From positions 186,001 to 250,000 of the forward strand of contig NZ_JAIZEO010000002.1 of NCBI RefSeq assembly GCF_024189315.1: 64,000 bases of DNA, given 5' to 3'. Position 1 is the stretch's first letter. Each line of letters begins with the position of its first letter. The notes under the pieces are model-generated. The model saw only the letters and a program-made list of their open reading frames with translations, was not told where the DNA came from and made no database searches. Shown piece by piece: positions 27,320 to 35,709 of the stretch. This DNA comes from Halobacillus sp. A5. Its GTDB lineage: Bacteria > Bacillota > Bacilli > Bacillales > Halobacillaceae. Both the position numbers and the translations under genes were made by a program.

Positions 27320-27779
27320 GAAAATCACTCCAGTTCAAAGGTATAGTAACATGCATAAGTAATCAAGAAAATACATTAAAATCCGTATAATTCCGTTTTC
27401 TTTTCATTTAAACTTGAAAAAATAATAAAATTAAATTGAATATTGATTTCGATATATCGTTTGAGAAACCAGCTATTTTCTTTGTTAATGTAGAGAAAAG
27501 AATTATTTTTTAAAATCTCGCAATCATTTGTTTGTCGTCTGACTCGCCATGTATTAGTGTTAATGGAAGTAAGTTAAAACTTGAAGGTAAGACAAAAAAA
27601 TAAAGCTATCTACATAATTCTTAAAATAGAAGAACTCATATCGTATATCAAGTGTTACCGCTGTAGCAAGGTTAAAAATAATCAAAAATGAAAGTTCAAT
27701 GCAAAATCTATTACCTCACTCCTAAGTCACACCGATTATGTAATGTCAATTACTACCCCGTAACTTAAATAAAATTAGT
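27320..27779. other. Long AT-rich intergenic region
   Basis: 460 bases with no reading frame, hairpin or known site that I can support. The base composition is clearly AT-richer than the flanking DNA. Confidence 0.5.
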
Positions 27780-28181
27780 TTAAGGTCTATAACCCAAGCT
27801 CATACTAAAGAAAAAAGCATATCCGAAAAGAATTGCCACCCCAACTATTATGAACAGAAACATCAGAATTTTTCCTTTAAGATCTTTCTCTCTTTTATTC
27901 CAAGATAAACTTAGGGTTAGAAATATAATTGCAGTCGGCACTAAATATAAAAACAATCCTATATCAGCCAAGTTCGAATTCTTCTCCCAATAAATATCTG
28001 GGATAGGAGAACCCTTATGATAAAGAGCGTAAATTGTCTCTCTTAGTAAGAGAAAAACCAACGAAACTATAAGAAAGTATCCATAACCGATATATTTAAC
28101 TTTCTTAGAAAATACTTCTGAACGATTTAGCATTGCAATTACAACAAGAAATAGTGGTATTAATACAGTATAGTCACTCAC
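27780..28181 (-). CDS. Four-helix membrane protein under a candidate ECF promoter
   Basis: 133 residues with about four hydrophobic helices (MSDYTVLIPLFLVVIAML at the start). Unrecognised. A full ECF-type promoter match lies 57 bases upstream, suggesting an envelope-stress gene. Confidence 0.65.
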   Translation of the reverse strand: MSDYTVLIPLFLVVIAMLNRSEVFSKKVKYIGYGYFLIVSLVFLLLRETIYALYHKGSPIPDIYWEKNSNLADIGLFLYLVPTAIIFLTLSLSWNKREKDLKGKILMFLFIIVGVAILFGYAFFFSMSLGYRP

Positions 28182-28237
28182 TTATTATCCCAACTTTTCT
28201 CTTCCATTTTTAACCTTGTAAATTCTCTTATTACTCA

Positions 28238-28263
28238 TACGATACCAAACCAATTTAGTTTCA
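28238..28263 (-). promoter_or_regulatory. Candidate ECF sigma promoter, minus strand
   Basis: On the minus strand TGAAAC (28263-28258), 16-base spacer, CGTA (28241-28238), 57 bases before the gene ending at 28181. Confidence 0.7.
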
Positions 28264-28541
28264 AACGCCCAATATCTCGAATCTCAATCTTCAACTATTC
28301 TGCCCGTTAATTGAATAGCAGCAAAATAGAATTTCATTATAAAATACAGTACGTTTTGCTTATGGATTTTCTTCTTTGCATCTCTGAAGTAAACTAATGT
28401 TTAGTGTAGGCGCGGTGATAACAGGGGATAAGTCAGCAGGAATATCATGTGGATCAGTCATCTCAATTAGGTGGATTTCAATATTTACTTTTTCTTTTTG
28501 AAGTGCTAAAGTTGAAATTGTTGTATTTTTCTATCAATTAG

Positions 28542-28555
28542 TGAAATCGGTTTCA
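28542..28555 (+). promoter_or_regulatory. cre site for CcpA
   Basis: TGAAATCGGTTTCA fits the catabolite-responsive element consensus TGWAANCGNTNWCA at every position. It sits between the likely promoter and the ribosome binding site of the SLC13 gene, as expected for glucose repression. Confidence 0.75.
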
Positions 28556-28579
28556 AAGACATCTAAGGAGGAACTGCAT

Positions 28580-30004
28580 ATGGAGTTTAGACAAAAAATC
28601 GGGCTGATTCTCGGTCCTTTGTTGTTTGCTATTCTATTCTTTATCCCGGCTATTACAGGGCTTGGAGACGAACCGCGTGCTGTACTGGCTGTCACGGCGT
28701 GGGTAGCGGTGTGGTGGGTCACAGAGGCGATGCCGATTCCGGCGACGTCCCTGATGCCGATCTTTCTGCTTCCGATTACGGGTGGAGCGGATCAGGATAC
28801 GGCCTCGATGGCGTACGGGGATCCGATTGTATTCATGTATATGGGTGGTTTTACAATTGCCCTGGCGATTCAAAAGTGGGACTTACATAAACGGATTGCG
28901 ATGACGATCATTTCATTTGTCGGCACGAGCAGCCACAGGATTATTCTAGGGGTTATCATTGCTACAGCCGGCTTATCGATGTGGATTTCCAATGCAGCGA
29001 CCGCGCTCATGATGCTTCCGATCGCGTTGGCATTAATTACCGAGGTAAAGGAGAAGAACTTTTTTGATGAGGCGTCCTTGAACCGTTTTGCTAAGGGGCT
29101 GCTGCTTTCTGTAGCCTATGCGGCTTCCATCGGCGGTCTGGCGACGATTATCGGGTCTGTACCTAACGCGGCGTTTGTGGCCGTGGCGGACAGCAGTCTC
29201 GATCGTACGGTCACATTCTTTGACTGGTTCTTATTCGGATTTCCTTTGACGCTTATTTTGCTTGTAGGGCTTTATTTTTACCTTACAAAGATCCAATTTA
29301 AAGTGAAGAGTCAAAAAGACATTTCTTCAGATTTTGCTAAGAATCAGCTGCGGGACCTCGGGCCGATGTCCTACGAGGAGAAAGCGGTGCTCACGGTTTT
29401 CAGTGTGGTGGGTGCGCTCTGGATGACGAGTGGCTTTATTCCTGAAGACTACAGGCTATCTGATACTTCAATCTCTATGATTGGTGCGGTTTCTATGTTC
29501 CTTTTTCCGGCGAGGCAGGCGAAAGGCGGCTTGATGGTCTGGAAGGATATGAGAGAGCTCCCATGGGGTCTATTGCTCTTATTTGGGGGCGGCCTCTCAC
29601 TTGCAGCGGCGTTTGATTCTTCCAATCTCACTGAATGGATTGGGGAACAGCTGCAGGGACTTGAAGTGCTTCCATTCCTGCTGATCTTAATTACGCTGGC
29701 TGCCATCGTACTGTTTATGACTGAAATTATGTCCAACACTGCAGTCTCCAACATGCTGATTCCAATCAGTATTGGTCTTGCGATCGGTATTGGAGCGGAG
29801 CCTTACGCGATCATGGGGGTTGTGGCATTGTCCGCATCCTGTGCATTTATGCTGCCGATCTCCACGCCGCCGAACGCTGCGGTATTCAGCTCGGATTATT
29901 TAACGATTGATGATATGGTGAAAGCCGGATTCTGGATGAATATTCTATCAATTATTGTGATTGTGCTGTTCGTATATCTCTGGCAGCCAGTTGTATTGAA
30001 TTAA
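28580..30004 (+). CDS. SLC13/DASS-family sodium-dicarboxylate symporter
   Basis: 474 residues with about 11-12 helices. ITEVKEK after the SNAATALMMLPIALAL motif and SNTAVSNMLIPI in the second half are the two SNT motifs that bind sodium and carboxylate in this family. It imports succinate, malate or related acids together with sodium. The ATG at 28580 follows AAGGAGG. A cre site implies repression by preferred sugars. Confidence 0.9.
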   Translation: MEFRQKIGLILGPLLFAILFFIPAITGLGDEPRAVLAVTAWVAVWWVTEAMPIPATSLMPIFLLPITGGADQDTASMAYGDPIVFMYMGGFTIALAIQKWDLHKRIAMTIISFVGTSSHRIILGVIIATAGLSMWISNAATALMMLPIALALITEVKEKNFFDEASLNRFAKGLLLSVAYAASIGGLATIIGSVPNAAFVAVADSSLDRTVTFFDWFLFGFPLTLILLVGLYFYLTKIQFKVKSQKDISSDFAKNQLRDLGPMSYEEKAVLTVFSVVGALWMTSGFIPEDYRLSDTSISMIGAVSMFLFPARQAKGGLMVWKDMRELPWGLLLLFGGGLSLAAAFDSSNLTEWIGEQLQGLEVLPFLLILITLAAIVLFMTEIMSNTAVSNMLIPISIGLAIGIGAEPYAIMGVVALSASCAFMLPISTPPNAAVFSSDYLTIDDMVKAGFWMNILSIIVIVLFVYLWQPVVLN

Positions 30005-30009
30005 TGGGA

Positions 30010-30038
30010 AAAGCTCTCCTGATAAGGAGGGCTTTTTT
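30010..30038 (+). terminator. Terminator after the SLC13 gene
   Basis: Stem AAAGCTCTCC paired with GGAGGGCTTT (one mismatch), followed by a T-tract. Confidence 0.8.
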
Positions 30039-30132
30039 CTATGGAAAAATACCTGATCAACTGTTGTGAAAATTTTGGAAGTTTGAAATAATAGTTTTTA
30101 CACGATTTTTTTACATAAAAAGGAGTATTTAA

Positions 30133-30288
30133 ATGAAGAAAGTATGGGGGTACGGAGTATTATTGCTGACACTGGCGGGGTGTCAAAGCCAGGAAGCGGA
30201 AAAATCGGTGTATCATAACGGTGGAACCTCTGATGAATTTCTCATTCGTGCGAGTGGCTCTTATGGAGGGATAGCAGATGACAGCTGA
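30133..30288 (+). CDS. Small lipoprotein, unknown
   Basis: 51 residues, lipobox LAGC (cysteine 16), then a short polar mature part. The ATG at 30133 follows AAGGAG. It overlaps the next gene by 11 bases, so the two are coupled. Confidence 0.6.
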   Translation: MKKVWGYGVLLLTLAGCQSQEAEKSVYHNGGTSDEFLIRASGSYGGIADDS

Positions 30289-30481
30289 CTTTAGAAGTTA
30301 TAATCAGCGGTTGGCAATTGTGTTTGTGATGCTTGGAACTGCTTTTATAACCGGGGGATTTGTGCTGCACCCCTATTTGGAATACTCTACCTTGATCGGG
30401 TGGGTGGCAGGGTTAATTTTACAATTAATAGCCTTAAGGTATGCGATTAAGTGGAAGGCCGAAGAAGACAGGAATAAATAA
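30278..30481 (+). CDS. Small two-helix membrane protein, unknown
   Basis: 67 residues with helices at about 12-31 and 37-55 and a charged tail. GGAGGG lies upstream inside the preceding lipoprotein gene. Confidence 0.6.
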   Translation: MTADFRSYNQRLAIVFVMLGTAFITGGFVLHPYLEYSTLIGWVAGLILQLIALRYAIKWKAEEDRNK

Positions 30482-30512
30482 CGTGGCTTAAGTACTTTTA
30501 TAAAAAAGGAAG

Positions 30513-30536
30513 GGCCCTCACGCAGTGGTGAGGGCC
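30513..30536. terminator. Strong GC hairpin without T-run
   Basis: GGCCCTCAC paired with GTGAGGGCC. There is no T-tract on the plus strand; read on the minus strand it is followed by CCTTCCTTTTTT, so it is better placed to end leftward transcription. Confidence 0.55.
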
Positions 30537-30677
30537 TGGAGGTTAGATCATTTTCTACAATCTCTCACTGAATTGGTTAAATATGTGAGAAATATTAAGG
30601 TCATCCCATATTCTAGTACACTTACGCTTTAATGTAAACCCGCTTTAAATAATTAAAGTGAATGGAGTGAGCACTCA

Positions 30678-30749
30678 ATGAATAAGCCATTCATTTTGTG
30701 GGCTGGTATAGCAGTCGTGTTGTTTCTTGTATGGATTGTAATGAATTAA
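30678..30749 (+). CDS. Single-helix micropeptide
   Basis: 23 residues (MNKPFILWAGIAVVLFLVWI plus VMN) made almost entirely of one hydrophobic helix, with GGAG upstream. It lies 21 bases before the next gene. Confidence 0.4.
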   Translation: MNKPFILWAGIAVVLFLVWIVMN

Positions 30750-30770
30750 ATAAGGTTAGGAGATTTTTTT

Positions 30771-31472
30771 ATGTTGGGGGATGGAATACATGGTATGCTT
30801 CATTTCCTTATAGGGGCTGCTGTGGTTAGTCTATTGTTGTATGGAAAATGCGGATCAAGGCGTGAGCTCGTGATCGTTTTTTTATTTGGGGGTATTGCCG
30901 GGGTTTTTCCCGACGTCACCAAGCTGTTTGGCGACCTCTACGGCCATTCTCTGATGAGCGCGCCATTGATGGGGCTGAGTGTTGCTCTGGGATTTCGCAT
31001 ACTTATGAGAAAGGTGCCCTTCCTACAGGCTTGGGGCGCCTTTGCAGCAGCTGTAATCATTGGGCATATTTTCATCGATTTGATTGGTAATGGGGTGGCT
31101 CCTTTTTATCCATTTGAGAAAAGTGAGTATGATTTTCACATTATATCCAGGCTTGATGTCGTGATGCTTCTGACTTTACTGGCCACGGCTGTTGTTTTCT
31201 TTATTACATGCAGGCGGGCCATTGTGCTGTCAGGCGTTATGATCATATGTATATATCTCGGAATTTTATCGGTTTCAAAGGTACAATTAGAACAATTGCT
31301 CCATACTGAATACAGCGAAAATGATATTGAATTACTGATCACCTACCCGCGTTCAGGTGCATGGGGTGGCTGGGATTTTCAACTGCGGACCGATGAGACC
31401 TGGATTAATGGACATTCGCCGGTCTTAGGAAGAGATGTACATATTGAAAGCGAGAGGGACGTCGAAACGTAA
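30771..31472 (+). CDS. YdjM/DUF457-like membrane protein (predicted metal-dependent hydrolase family)
   Basis: 233 residues with about six helices. Residues typical of the LexA-regulated YdjM-like family are seen in GIAGVFPDVTKLFGDLYGHS (acid and histidine ligands) and in GHIFIDLIGNGVAPFYPFEK. The C-terminal 50 residues form a soluble domain outside the usual family core. Function in the membrane is unknown. Confidence 0.65.
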   Translation: MLGDGIHGMLHFLIGAAVVSLLLYGKCGSRRELVIVFLFGGIAGVFPDVTKLFGDLYGHSLMSAPLMGLSVALGFRILMRKVPFLQAWGAFAAAVIIGHIFIDLIGNGVAPFYPFEKSEYDFHIISRLDVVMLLTLLATAVVFFITCRRAIVLSGVMIICIYLGILSVSKVQLEQLLHTEYSENDIELLITYPRSGAWGGWDFQLRTDETWINGHSPVLGRDVHIESERDVET

Positions 31473-31488
31473 CGCTTGGTCTTTCGTA
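31463..31488 (+). promoter_or_regulatory. Near-match to the ECF promoter
   Basis: CGAAAC (one mismatch to TGAAAC) at 31463-31468, 16-base spacer, CGTA at 31485-31488. It lies 40 bases before the run of small membrane genes that begins at 31529. Confidence 0.4.
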
Positions 31489-31528
31489 TTAAATAGTAAG
31501 GGTAATAGACAGATGGGAGGTTAAGGAA

Positions 31529-31774
31529 GTGAATAAACGGCTGAAATTCACTCAGAAGAGTACTCTTTTTCTATTGTTTGTTATGCTGCTCTACATAATT
31601 GTTACGAGTAATACTTCGGTAAACTTTTCAACGAAGCTGATCATGCTTGGAATGTTTCTTTTTATCTTCCTTAAAGGGGTGGAGACTTATTTGGAAGGGC
31701 AGAAACGAAGAAGTATAATCCCTTTTGGTATTTTTTTCATACTGGGAATTTTGGTAGTTGGCAGCATCAATTAA
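31529..31774 (+). CDS. Small membrane protein, unknown
   Basis: 81 residues with three hydrophobic helices, GTG start behind GGGAGG. First of six or seven tiny genes in tandem. Confidence 0.6.
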   Translation: MNKRLKFTQKSTLFLLFVMLLYIIVTSNTSVNFSTKLIMLGMFLFIFLKGVETYLEGQKRRSIIPFGIFFILGILVVGSIN

Positions 31775-31787
31775 CAGGGGGAAGATG

Positions 31788-32012
31788 ATGAAAGCATTGA
31801 GGATCGTTCAGAACGTGTATTTGGCAGGGATGTTTGCAGCGATATTTTTATATTTTTCTGGAATGATGAACGGCGACTATTTATTTCCCATTGTGGGAGG
31901 GTCGTTCCTTCTAAATGGAGTTAGTGACATGTATGAGGAAAAAGTTAAAGTGAAGTACGTTTTTCAGGCTACGGTGGGTGTTTTTCTTATCTCTGTTCCA
32001 ATTTTGTCATAG
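31788..32012 (+). CDS. Small membrane protein, unknown
   Basis: 75 residues with about three helices. The second of two adjacent ATGs is best spaced from AGGGGGA. It follows the previous gene by 13 bases. Confidence 0.6.
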   Translation: MKALRIVQNVYLAGMFAAIFLYFSGMMNGDYLFPIVGGSFLLNGVSDMYEEKVKVKYVFQATVGVFLISVPILS

Positions 32013-32024
32013 GAGGGTTCAGTC

Positions 32025-32261
32025 GTGAAAACAATTGTGATTGTAAAAAACATAGTATTGGCTTTAACGATAATGCTGGCTGTGCTCGTCCTGTTAGGTT
32101 CGGTACTTCAATTTATACAACCTGTTCAGTATCAGGGGTCCACTTTACATTTATCGCTAATGACATTAATGCTGACAGGCTTAATTGCGACGAAGGGGCT
32201 TCAGTGCTGCATACATAAACGGAAAGAATTGACTGAGAGAGGCTGCGGCACCATATTATAA
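32025..32261 (+). CDS. Small membrane protein, unknown
   Basis: 78 residues with two helices and a Cys/Lys-rich end (LQCCIHKRKELTERGCG). GTG start behind AGGAGGG. Confidence 0.6.
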   Translation: MKTIVIVKNIVLALTIMLAVLVLLGSVLQFIQPVQYQGSTLHLSLMTLMLTGLIATKGLQCCIHKRKELTERGCGTIL

Positions 32262-32287
32262 GCGGAATAGGCAGGGGGTGAAGCCGT

Positions 32288-32467
32288 TTGAAAAGAGGGG
32301 CAGGATGGGCAGCGGGAGTTTTGTTAACGGTTGGGATTACAGGTTCTGTGATCAGCTATCAAGGTTATGCTGAAGCGAAAAGTGACTGTGGGAAGAACGA
32401 TGGGACGGTTACGGAAGATAACATTGACGTTCTTGCCATGAACTGGACCGTATCCTGTGAAAAATAA
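32288..32467 (+). CDS. Small secreted protein with two cysteines
   Basis: 59 residues, TTG start behind GGGGGTGA. A signal peptide (KRGAGWAAGVLLTVGITG) with possible cleavage after YAEA leaves about 30 residues with two cysteines, KSDCGKNDG and WTVSCEK. It could form a disulfide loop. Unknown role; candidate secreted peptide. Confidence 0.5.
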   Translation: MKRGAGWAAGVLLTVGITGSVISYQGYAEAKSDCGKNDGTVTEDNIDVLAMNWTVSCEK

Positions 32468-32480
32468 GAGGAGGTTCACT

Positions 32481-32663
32481 ATGAATGAACATGCAGGAGT
32501 GAGAAAGTTTGAAATGGTGTTTCAAATTATCATAGCTGTAATTGCTGCAGTTATCACTATTGCATACATACTTAATGACTTTCAATGGGTCTATGCGATT
32601 CTTGGTCTCCTCATCGGGGGAATCAGTCTCTTCAGGCTCATTCAAATAACGAGGTTTGAGTAG
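32481..32663 (+). CDS. Small two-helix membrane protein, unknown
   Basis: 60 residues; ATG at 32481 behind GAGGAGG. Helices at about 11-30 and 35-52. Confidence 0.55.
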   Translation: MNEHAGVRKFEMVFQIIIAVIAAVITIAYILNDFQWVYAILGLLIGGISLFRLIQITRFE

Positions 32664-32675
32664 AGGAGGGGGAGC

Positions 32676-32822
32676 TTGTCACCGGCATTTCTGCATAGCT
32701 GTCTACTGGGCGTATTAATAGGGGGAGTTGTTATTTTAGTTCTCTCAGGGATATGGCAGTTTTTTTACGAAGGAAGGCAAAGCATTATTGAATGCGAAGG
32801 AAGACTATTATGTAAAAGGTAA
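32676..32822 (+). CDS. Small single-helix protein, unknown
   Basis: 48 residues, TTG start behind GAGGAGGGGG. One helix (CLLGVLIGGVVILVLSGIW) then a polar, Cys-containing tail. Its end overlaps the next gene by 35 bases. Confidence 0.5.
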   Translation: MSPAFLHSCLLGVLIGGVVILVLSGIWQFFYEGRQSIIECEGRLLCKR

Positions 32823-32988
32823 ACCACGTGATGAGAAGTTGATAAAAAATACCTTTAAAGAAGAAGTTCAAGCCTGGAGAGAGAAATCGGTGTTCTTTAA
32901 AATTATCCTTTACTCCTGGGTGGCTTATATAGGGGCGCTTCTGCTGATTACGGGGGTGTATTTCATAAATGTATCGCTTCTGCAGTAG
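32788..32988 (+). CDS. Small single-helix membrane protein, unknown
   Basis: 66 residues: a polar, basic first half (KEDYYVKGKPRDEKLIKN) and one C-terminal helix (about 37-60). The TTG start has AAGGAAGG upstream. Last of the tandem small genes. Confidence 0.5.
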   Translation: MNAKEDYYVKGKPRDEKLIKNTFKEEVQAWREKSVFFKIILYSWVAYIGALLLITGVYFINVSLLQ

Positions 32989-33554
32989 AGCGATATGTGC
33001 TGTCGTGCCCATGAAAATCGCCCGATATAATCATGAGCTGCAAGCTTAGAAGAAGGGACATAAGACTCAGATTTACATATCGTATCGCAATCCGATATAT
33101 TAGCTTGCAAAATCGTCGAAAAACCTTCATATTTAAAGTAAAGGAGGTTCGACAGCGTGCGACACGATATTCAACCGAATGAACGAGCTTATACGACAAA
33201 AGAAGCAGCAGAAGAAGTAGGAATCGCTACGCCTACGGTACGGAAATATGGTCAGGTGCTGGAACGGAATGGTTATGAGTTTTTCAAGGATGGGGATCGT
33301 CGTATTTTTGTACGAACCGATATCGAAGCGCTTCGGGCGATACGCGATACGGAAAATCCAATAGATGTGACGGCGAAGTTTCTTGCAGAGCAGCAGAAGG
33401 ATCGGCTTGATTCCCAGGAAGAAACCGATATATCGCTTCCCGATACATACGAGAATTCCATTCAGGATCCAGAACAGCTGCGCAGCTTCTTAAAAGTGAT
33501 TGCCGATGAATTAGCGGCCTCTCGTGAAATGAATGTGCAGCTGACAACCGATAT
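32971..33554. repeat. Cluster of CGATAY hexamers around the MerR-like gene
   Basis: About 15 occurrences of CGATAT/CGATAC or their complements at 32971, 32991, 33023, 33077, 33082, 33093, 33165, 33318, 33320, 33338, 33345, 33426, 33430, 33441 and 33549. Some are paired as palindromes. Random expectation is about one per kilobase. It spans both the intergenic DNA and the first half of the gene. Confidence 0.6.
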
Positions 33555-33867
33555 GACTGAGCTGAAAACGACTGTTTCCCGCCTTCAGCAGGATCACCAT
33601 GTCATCAGCTCCGGTGTTGGGAATTTTTCACAGAAAACCAACACGAGAATTGAAAAGCTGTCAGCCCAGCAGCAGGCGAACTATGAGGATTTGCTTGAGA
33701 AGGAAAAGGAAAGCAACGAAGCGCTGCGGCAGGAGCTGCAATTGCTGCGCGAGGAGCAGAACAAAGTATGGCAGGCGCAGAATGAATTTAATCAGCGTCT
33801 TGAAGAGTCTGTACAGGAAAAGCCTCAAGGCGGCTTTGGGAAGCTGTTTGCGATGTTTCGTAAATAA
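33157..33867 (+). CDS. MerR-like helix-turn-helix protein with coiled coil (RacA-like layout)
   Basis: 236 residues. A MerR-type DNA-binding head (AYTTKEAAEEVGIATPTVRK, then wing DGDRRIFVRTDIEALR), a linker, a long coiled coil (about 105-215) and a short Gly/aromatic-basic end (GGFGKLFAMFRK) that could be a membrane-touching amphipathic helix. DUF3967-type proteins and RacA, which anchors the chromosome to the cell pole, have this layout. The CGATAY cluster overlaps its promoter and gene and may be its binding array. The role is inference. Confidence 0.65.
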   Translation: MRHDIQPNERAYTTKEAAEEVGIATPTVRKYGQVLERNGYEFFKDGDRRIFVRTDIEALRAIRDTENPIDVTAKFLAEQQKDRLDSQEETDISLPDTYENSIQDPEQLRSFLKVIADELAASREMNVQLTTDMTELKTTVSRLQQDHHVISSGVGNFSQKTNTRIEKLSAQQQANYEDLLEKEKESNEALRQELQLLREEQNKVWQAQNEFNQRLEESVQEKPQGGFGKLFAMFRK

Positions 33868-33886
33868 AATCTATCAATCGTGATTT

Positions 33887-33924
33887 AATCCTTCAGTCTA
33901 CTGTTCACTCTGAGGGATTTTTTT
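33887..33924 (+). terminator. Terminator after the MerR-like gene
   Basis: Stem AATCCTTCAG paired with CTGAGGGATT (one G-T pair), followed by seven T residues. Confidence 0.8.
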
Positions 33925-33993
33925 GTTTTAAGACACACTGTCCTCACACGGTCATACACTATTCGCAAAACGTTCCCGAAGGAGGAGAACGCG

Positions 33994-34596
33994 TTGCGTC
34001 ATCATTCTATACCCTCAGGTTCCCCTCATTTAGTTCAATGGTATCGTCCATCCCTTCTATCCCGGCTTAAAGAAGGCGGATATGTTTTATATGCCAGGCA
34101 CGCAGAAGCTTCAGTCGGGGAAGACCTGGCCTACGTTAACTTTGCCGATTGTTCCACGCAGCGGAATCTATCGGATAGAGGAAGAAGGCAGGCCGCAGCT
34201 TACGGTAGTACCCTCCGAAGCCTTCAGATTCCACTGGCAGCTCCTGCTCTTACCAGTCCATTTTGCAGAAATAGAGAAACGGCCGTTCTCGCATTTGGTG
34301 AAGAAAATGTTCAAGTGGATCCTTTTTGGCTTTCCATTTACTCGTTAGGCACAGCTATATCCAGCTCTGAGAAGCAAACCATTTTAAATGAGTTAACACG
34401 AAGACTGGAGACTCCGCCTCCTGAAGGGGTGAATACCATCATTGTGGCTCATAGTTTCCCTGAAGGAGCAGGTCTTGGAGAAATTCCGAATATGGGGACC
34501 GTAATCGTCAAGCCTTTTGGTGAAGGAAGGGGATACGAGCTGGTGGCACGGCCAGCGTTAGAGGATTGGATGAACTTAGGAAGTGGAAGCCGGTAA
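33994..34596 (+). CDS. Histidine phosphatase superfamily protein
   Basis: 200 residues. The phosphohistidine motif reads YARHAEAS in place of the usual RHG, followed by LSDRGRRQAAAYG and TSPFCRNRETA, and a second histidine in IIVAHSFPEG. It probably hydrolyses phosphomonoesters; the substrate is unknown. TTG start behind AAGGAGGAG. Confidence 0.85.
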   Translation: MRHHSIPSGSPHLVQWYRPSLLSRLKEGGYVLYARHAEASVGEDLAYVNFADCSTQRNLSDRGRRQAAAYGSTLRSLQIPLAAPALTSPFCRNRETAVLAFGEENVQVDPFWLSIYSLGTAISSSEKQTILNELTRRLETPPPEGVNTIIVAHSFPEGAGLGEIPNMGTVIVKPFGEGRGYELVARPALEDWMNLGSGSR

Positions 34597-34690
34597 ACCT
34601 CTTAATCTAGTAATAAAGATTGCTATTTATTAAAAGCCTTTGGTATGATAAAAGTGATCGTTATAACGAATGGACGGAGATGAATAACTA

Positions 34691-35419
34691 ATGAAAAAGG
34701 TTCGTATTTTCGTGCTTGTTTTTATGTTATTTGTATCGCTGCCGTTAACAGCTTACGCCAAATGCCCCGTAAAAAAGGAAGTAGATTATGTCGCACTCGG
34801 AGATTCTTTAGCTGCTGGTGTTACGCCGTATAACCAGATTGGGGAAGGGTATCCCGATTACTTCGTGAAGCGGCTGAAGCAATCTCAGTATACCGTGGAT
34901 TATGATAATTTTGCCGCTCCTGGGGCTGACTCTACTCATCTGACGGGTGTTCTTAATAATGACCTTGCGCAGAGTAATATTGAAGAGTCCGAGTTTATAA
35001 CGATCAACATAGGAGCGAACGATCTGTTGCCGCTGCTGGATTTAGAGAAGCAGGAATATCCTTCAGAGCGCGAAGTTGCCTCCGTTTTAGCCCAGCTTAA
35101 TCAAAATATCAATCATGTATTTACGAAGATCGATGAGCTTAACCCAGATACGGATGTTTACATGATGGGCTACTACAACCCATTTCCTTATCAGCCGGAA
35201 GAGCTTCAGCCTCAGCTTGACGTACTCCTTGATTCATTAAATCAGGTGATCCAATCTGCCACAGCTGCATACGGCCACACGTACGTACCCACAGAAGATG
35301 TAATTGAACGAAAATATGAAAGCTTTCTACCTAATCCTTCGAATATTCATTTAAGCGAAGAAGGGTATGAAGCCATAGCCAGAGAGTTCTGGAAGAAACT
35401 CGACAAAAGCAAAAACTAA
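34691..35419 (+). CDS. Secreted SGNH/GDSL-family hydrolase
   Basis: 242 residues with a Sec signal peptide (cleavage near TAYA, residue 23). Catalytic blocks: GDSLAAG (serine), the block II glycine, GANDLL (asparagine), and the aspartate/histidine region NIHLSEEGYE. An extracellular lipase/esterase of the Bacillus type; substrate unknown. Confidence 0.9.
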   Translation: MKKVRIFVLVFMLFVSLPLTAYAKCPVKKEVDYVALGDSLAAGVTPYNQIGEGYPDYFVKRLKQSQYTVDYDNFAAPGADSTHLTGVLNNDLAQSNIEESEFITINIGANDLLPLLDLEKQEYPSEREVASVLAQLNQNINHVFTKIDELNPDTDVYMMGYYNPFPYQPEELQPQLDVLLDSLNQVIQSATAAYGHTYVPTEDVIERKYESFLPNPSNIHLSEEGYEAIAREFWKKLDKSKN

Positions 35420-35424
35420 CAAGC

Positions 35425-35456
35425 AAAGCGGACCGCTTGATGGTTCGCTTTTTCTT
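35425..35456 (+). terminator. Terminator after the SGNH hydrolase
   Basis: Stem AAAGCGGACC paired with GGTTCGCTTT, followed by T residues. Confidence 0.8.
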
Positions 35457-35504
35457 ATTGTCTATCAAGAATTTATAAAATTCCAACCTGTGAATAATTG
35501 ACAT

Positions 35505-35625
35505 CCAGTTTCAGCGTCCAGCCACTCGCAACATAAGCAATCCGTCCTGCGGAAGGGAAGACCACCTTCCACCGGCCGTTTTGCTTATGCTTTTCGTGTC
35601 TGCCAGGGCGCTTACGCTTTTGTGC
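35505..35625. repeat. Structured intergenic element, likely dispersed repeat
   Basis: It starts near CAGCGTCCAGCC and contains nested inverted repeats, CATAAGCAA (35532) with TTGCTTATG (35581) and GGAAGG with CCTTCC inside, then GGGCGCTTACGCTTTTG. The layout resembles intergenic elements repeated many times in Halobacillus/Virgibacillus-type genomes (from memory, not checked). Confidence 0.5.
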
Positions 35626-35709
35626 TTAGCCATAAGCTATATTCTGTAAACACACTTCATATCCACGTATAATAGAAGAAATGACTAGTGGGAAAGAGAA
35701 GGGTGACAT

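Larger units (their letters stand above)
28182..28579. other. Divergent intergenic region
   Basis: About 400 bases between the membrane protein gene and the SLC13 gene. It holds the ECF promoter (28238-28263) and the cre site (28542-28555); the rest shows nothing I can name. Confidence 0.5.

Noticed and set aside
35425-35456. Possible attenuator or riboswitch after the SGNH hydrolase gene
   Set aside because: It is a plain terminator hairpin directly after a stop codon with no conserved aptamer parts.
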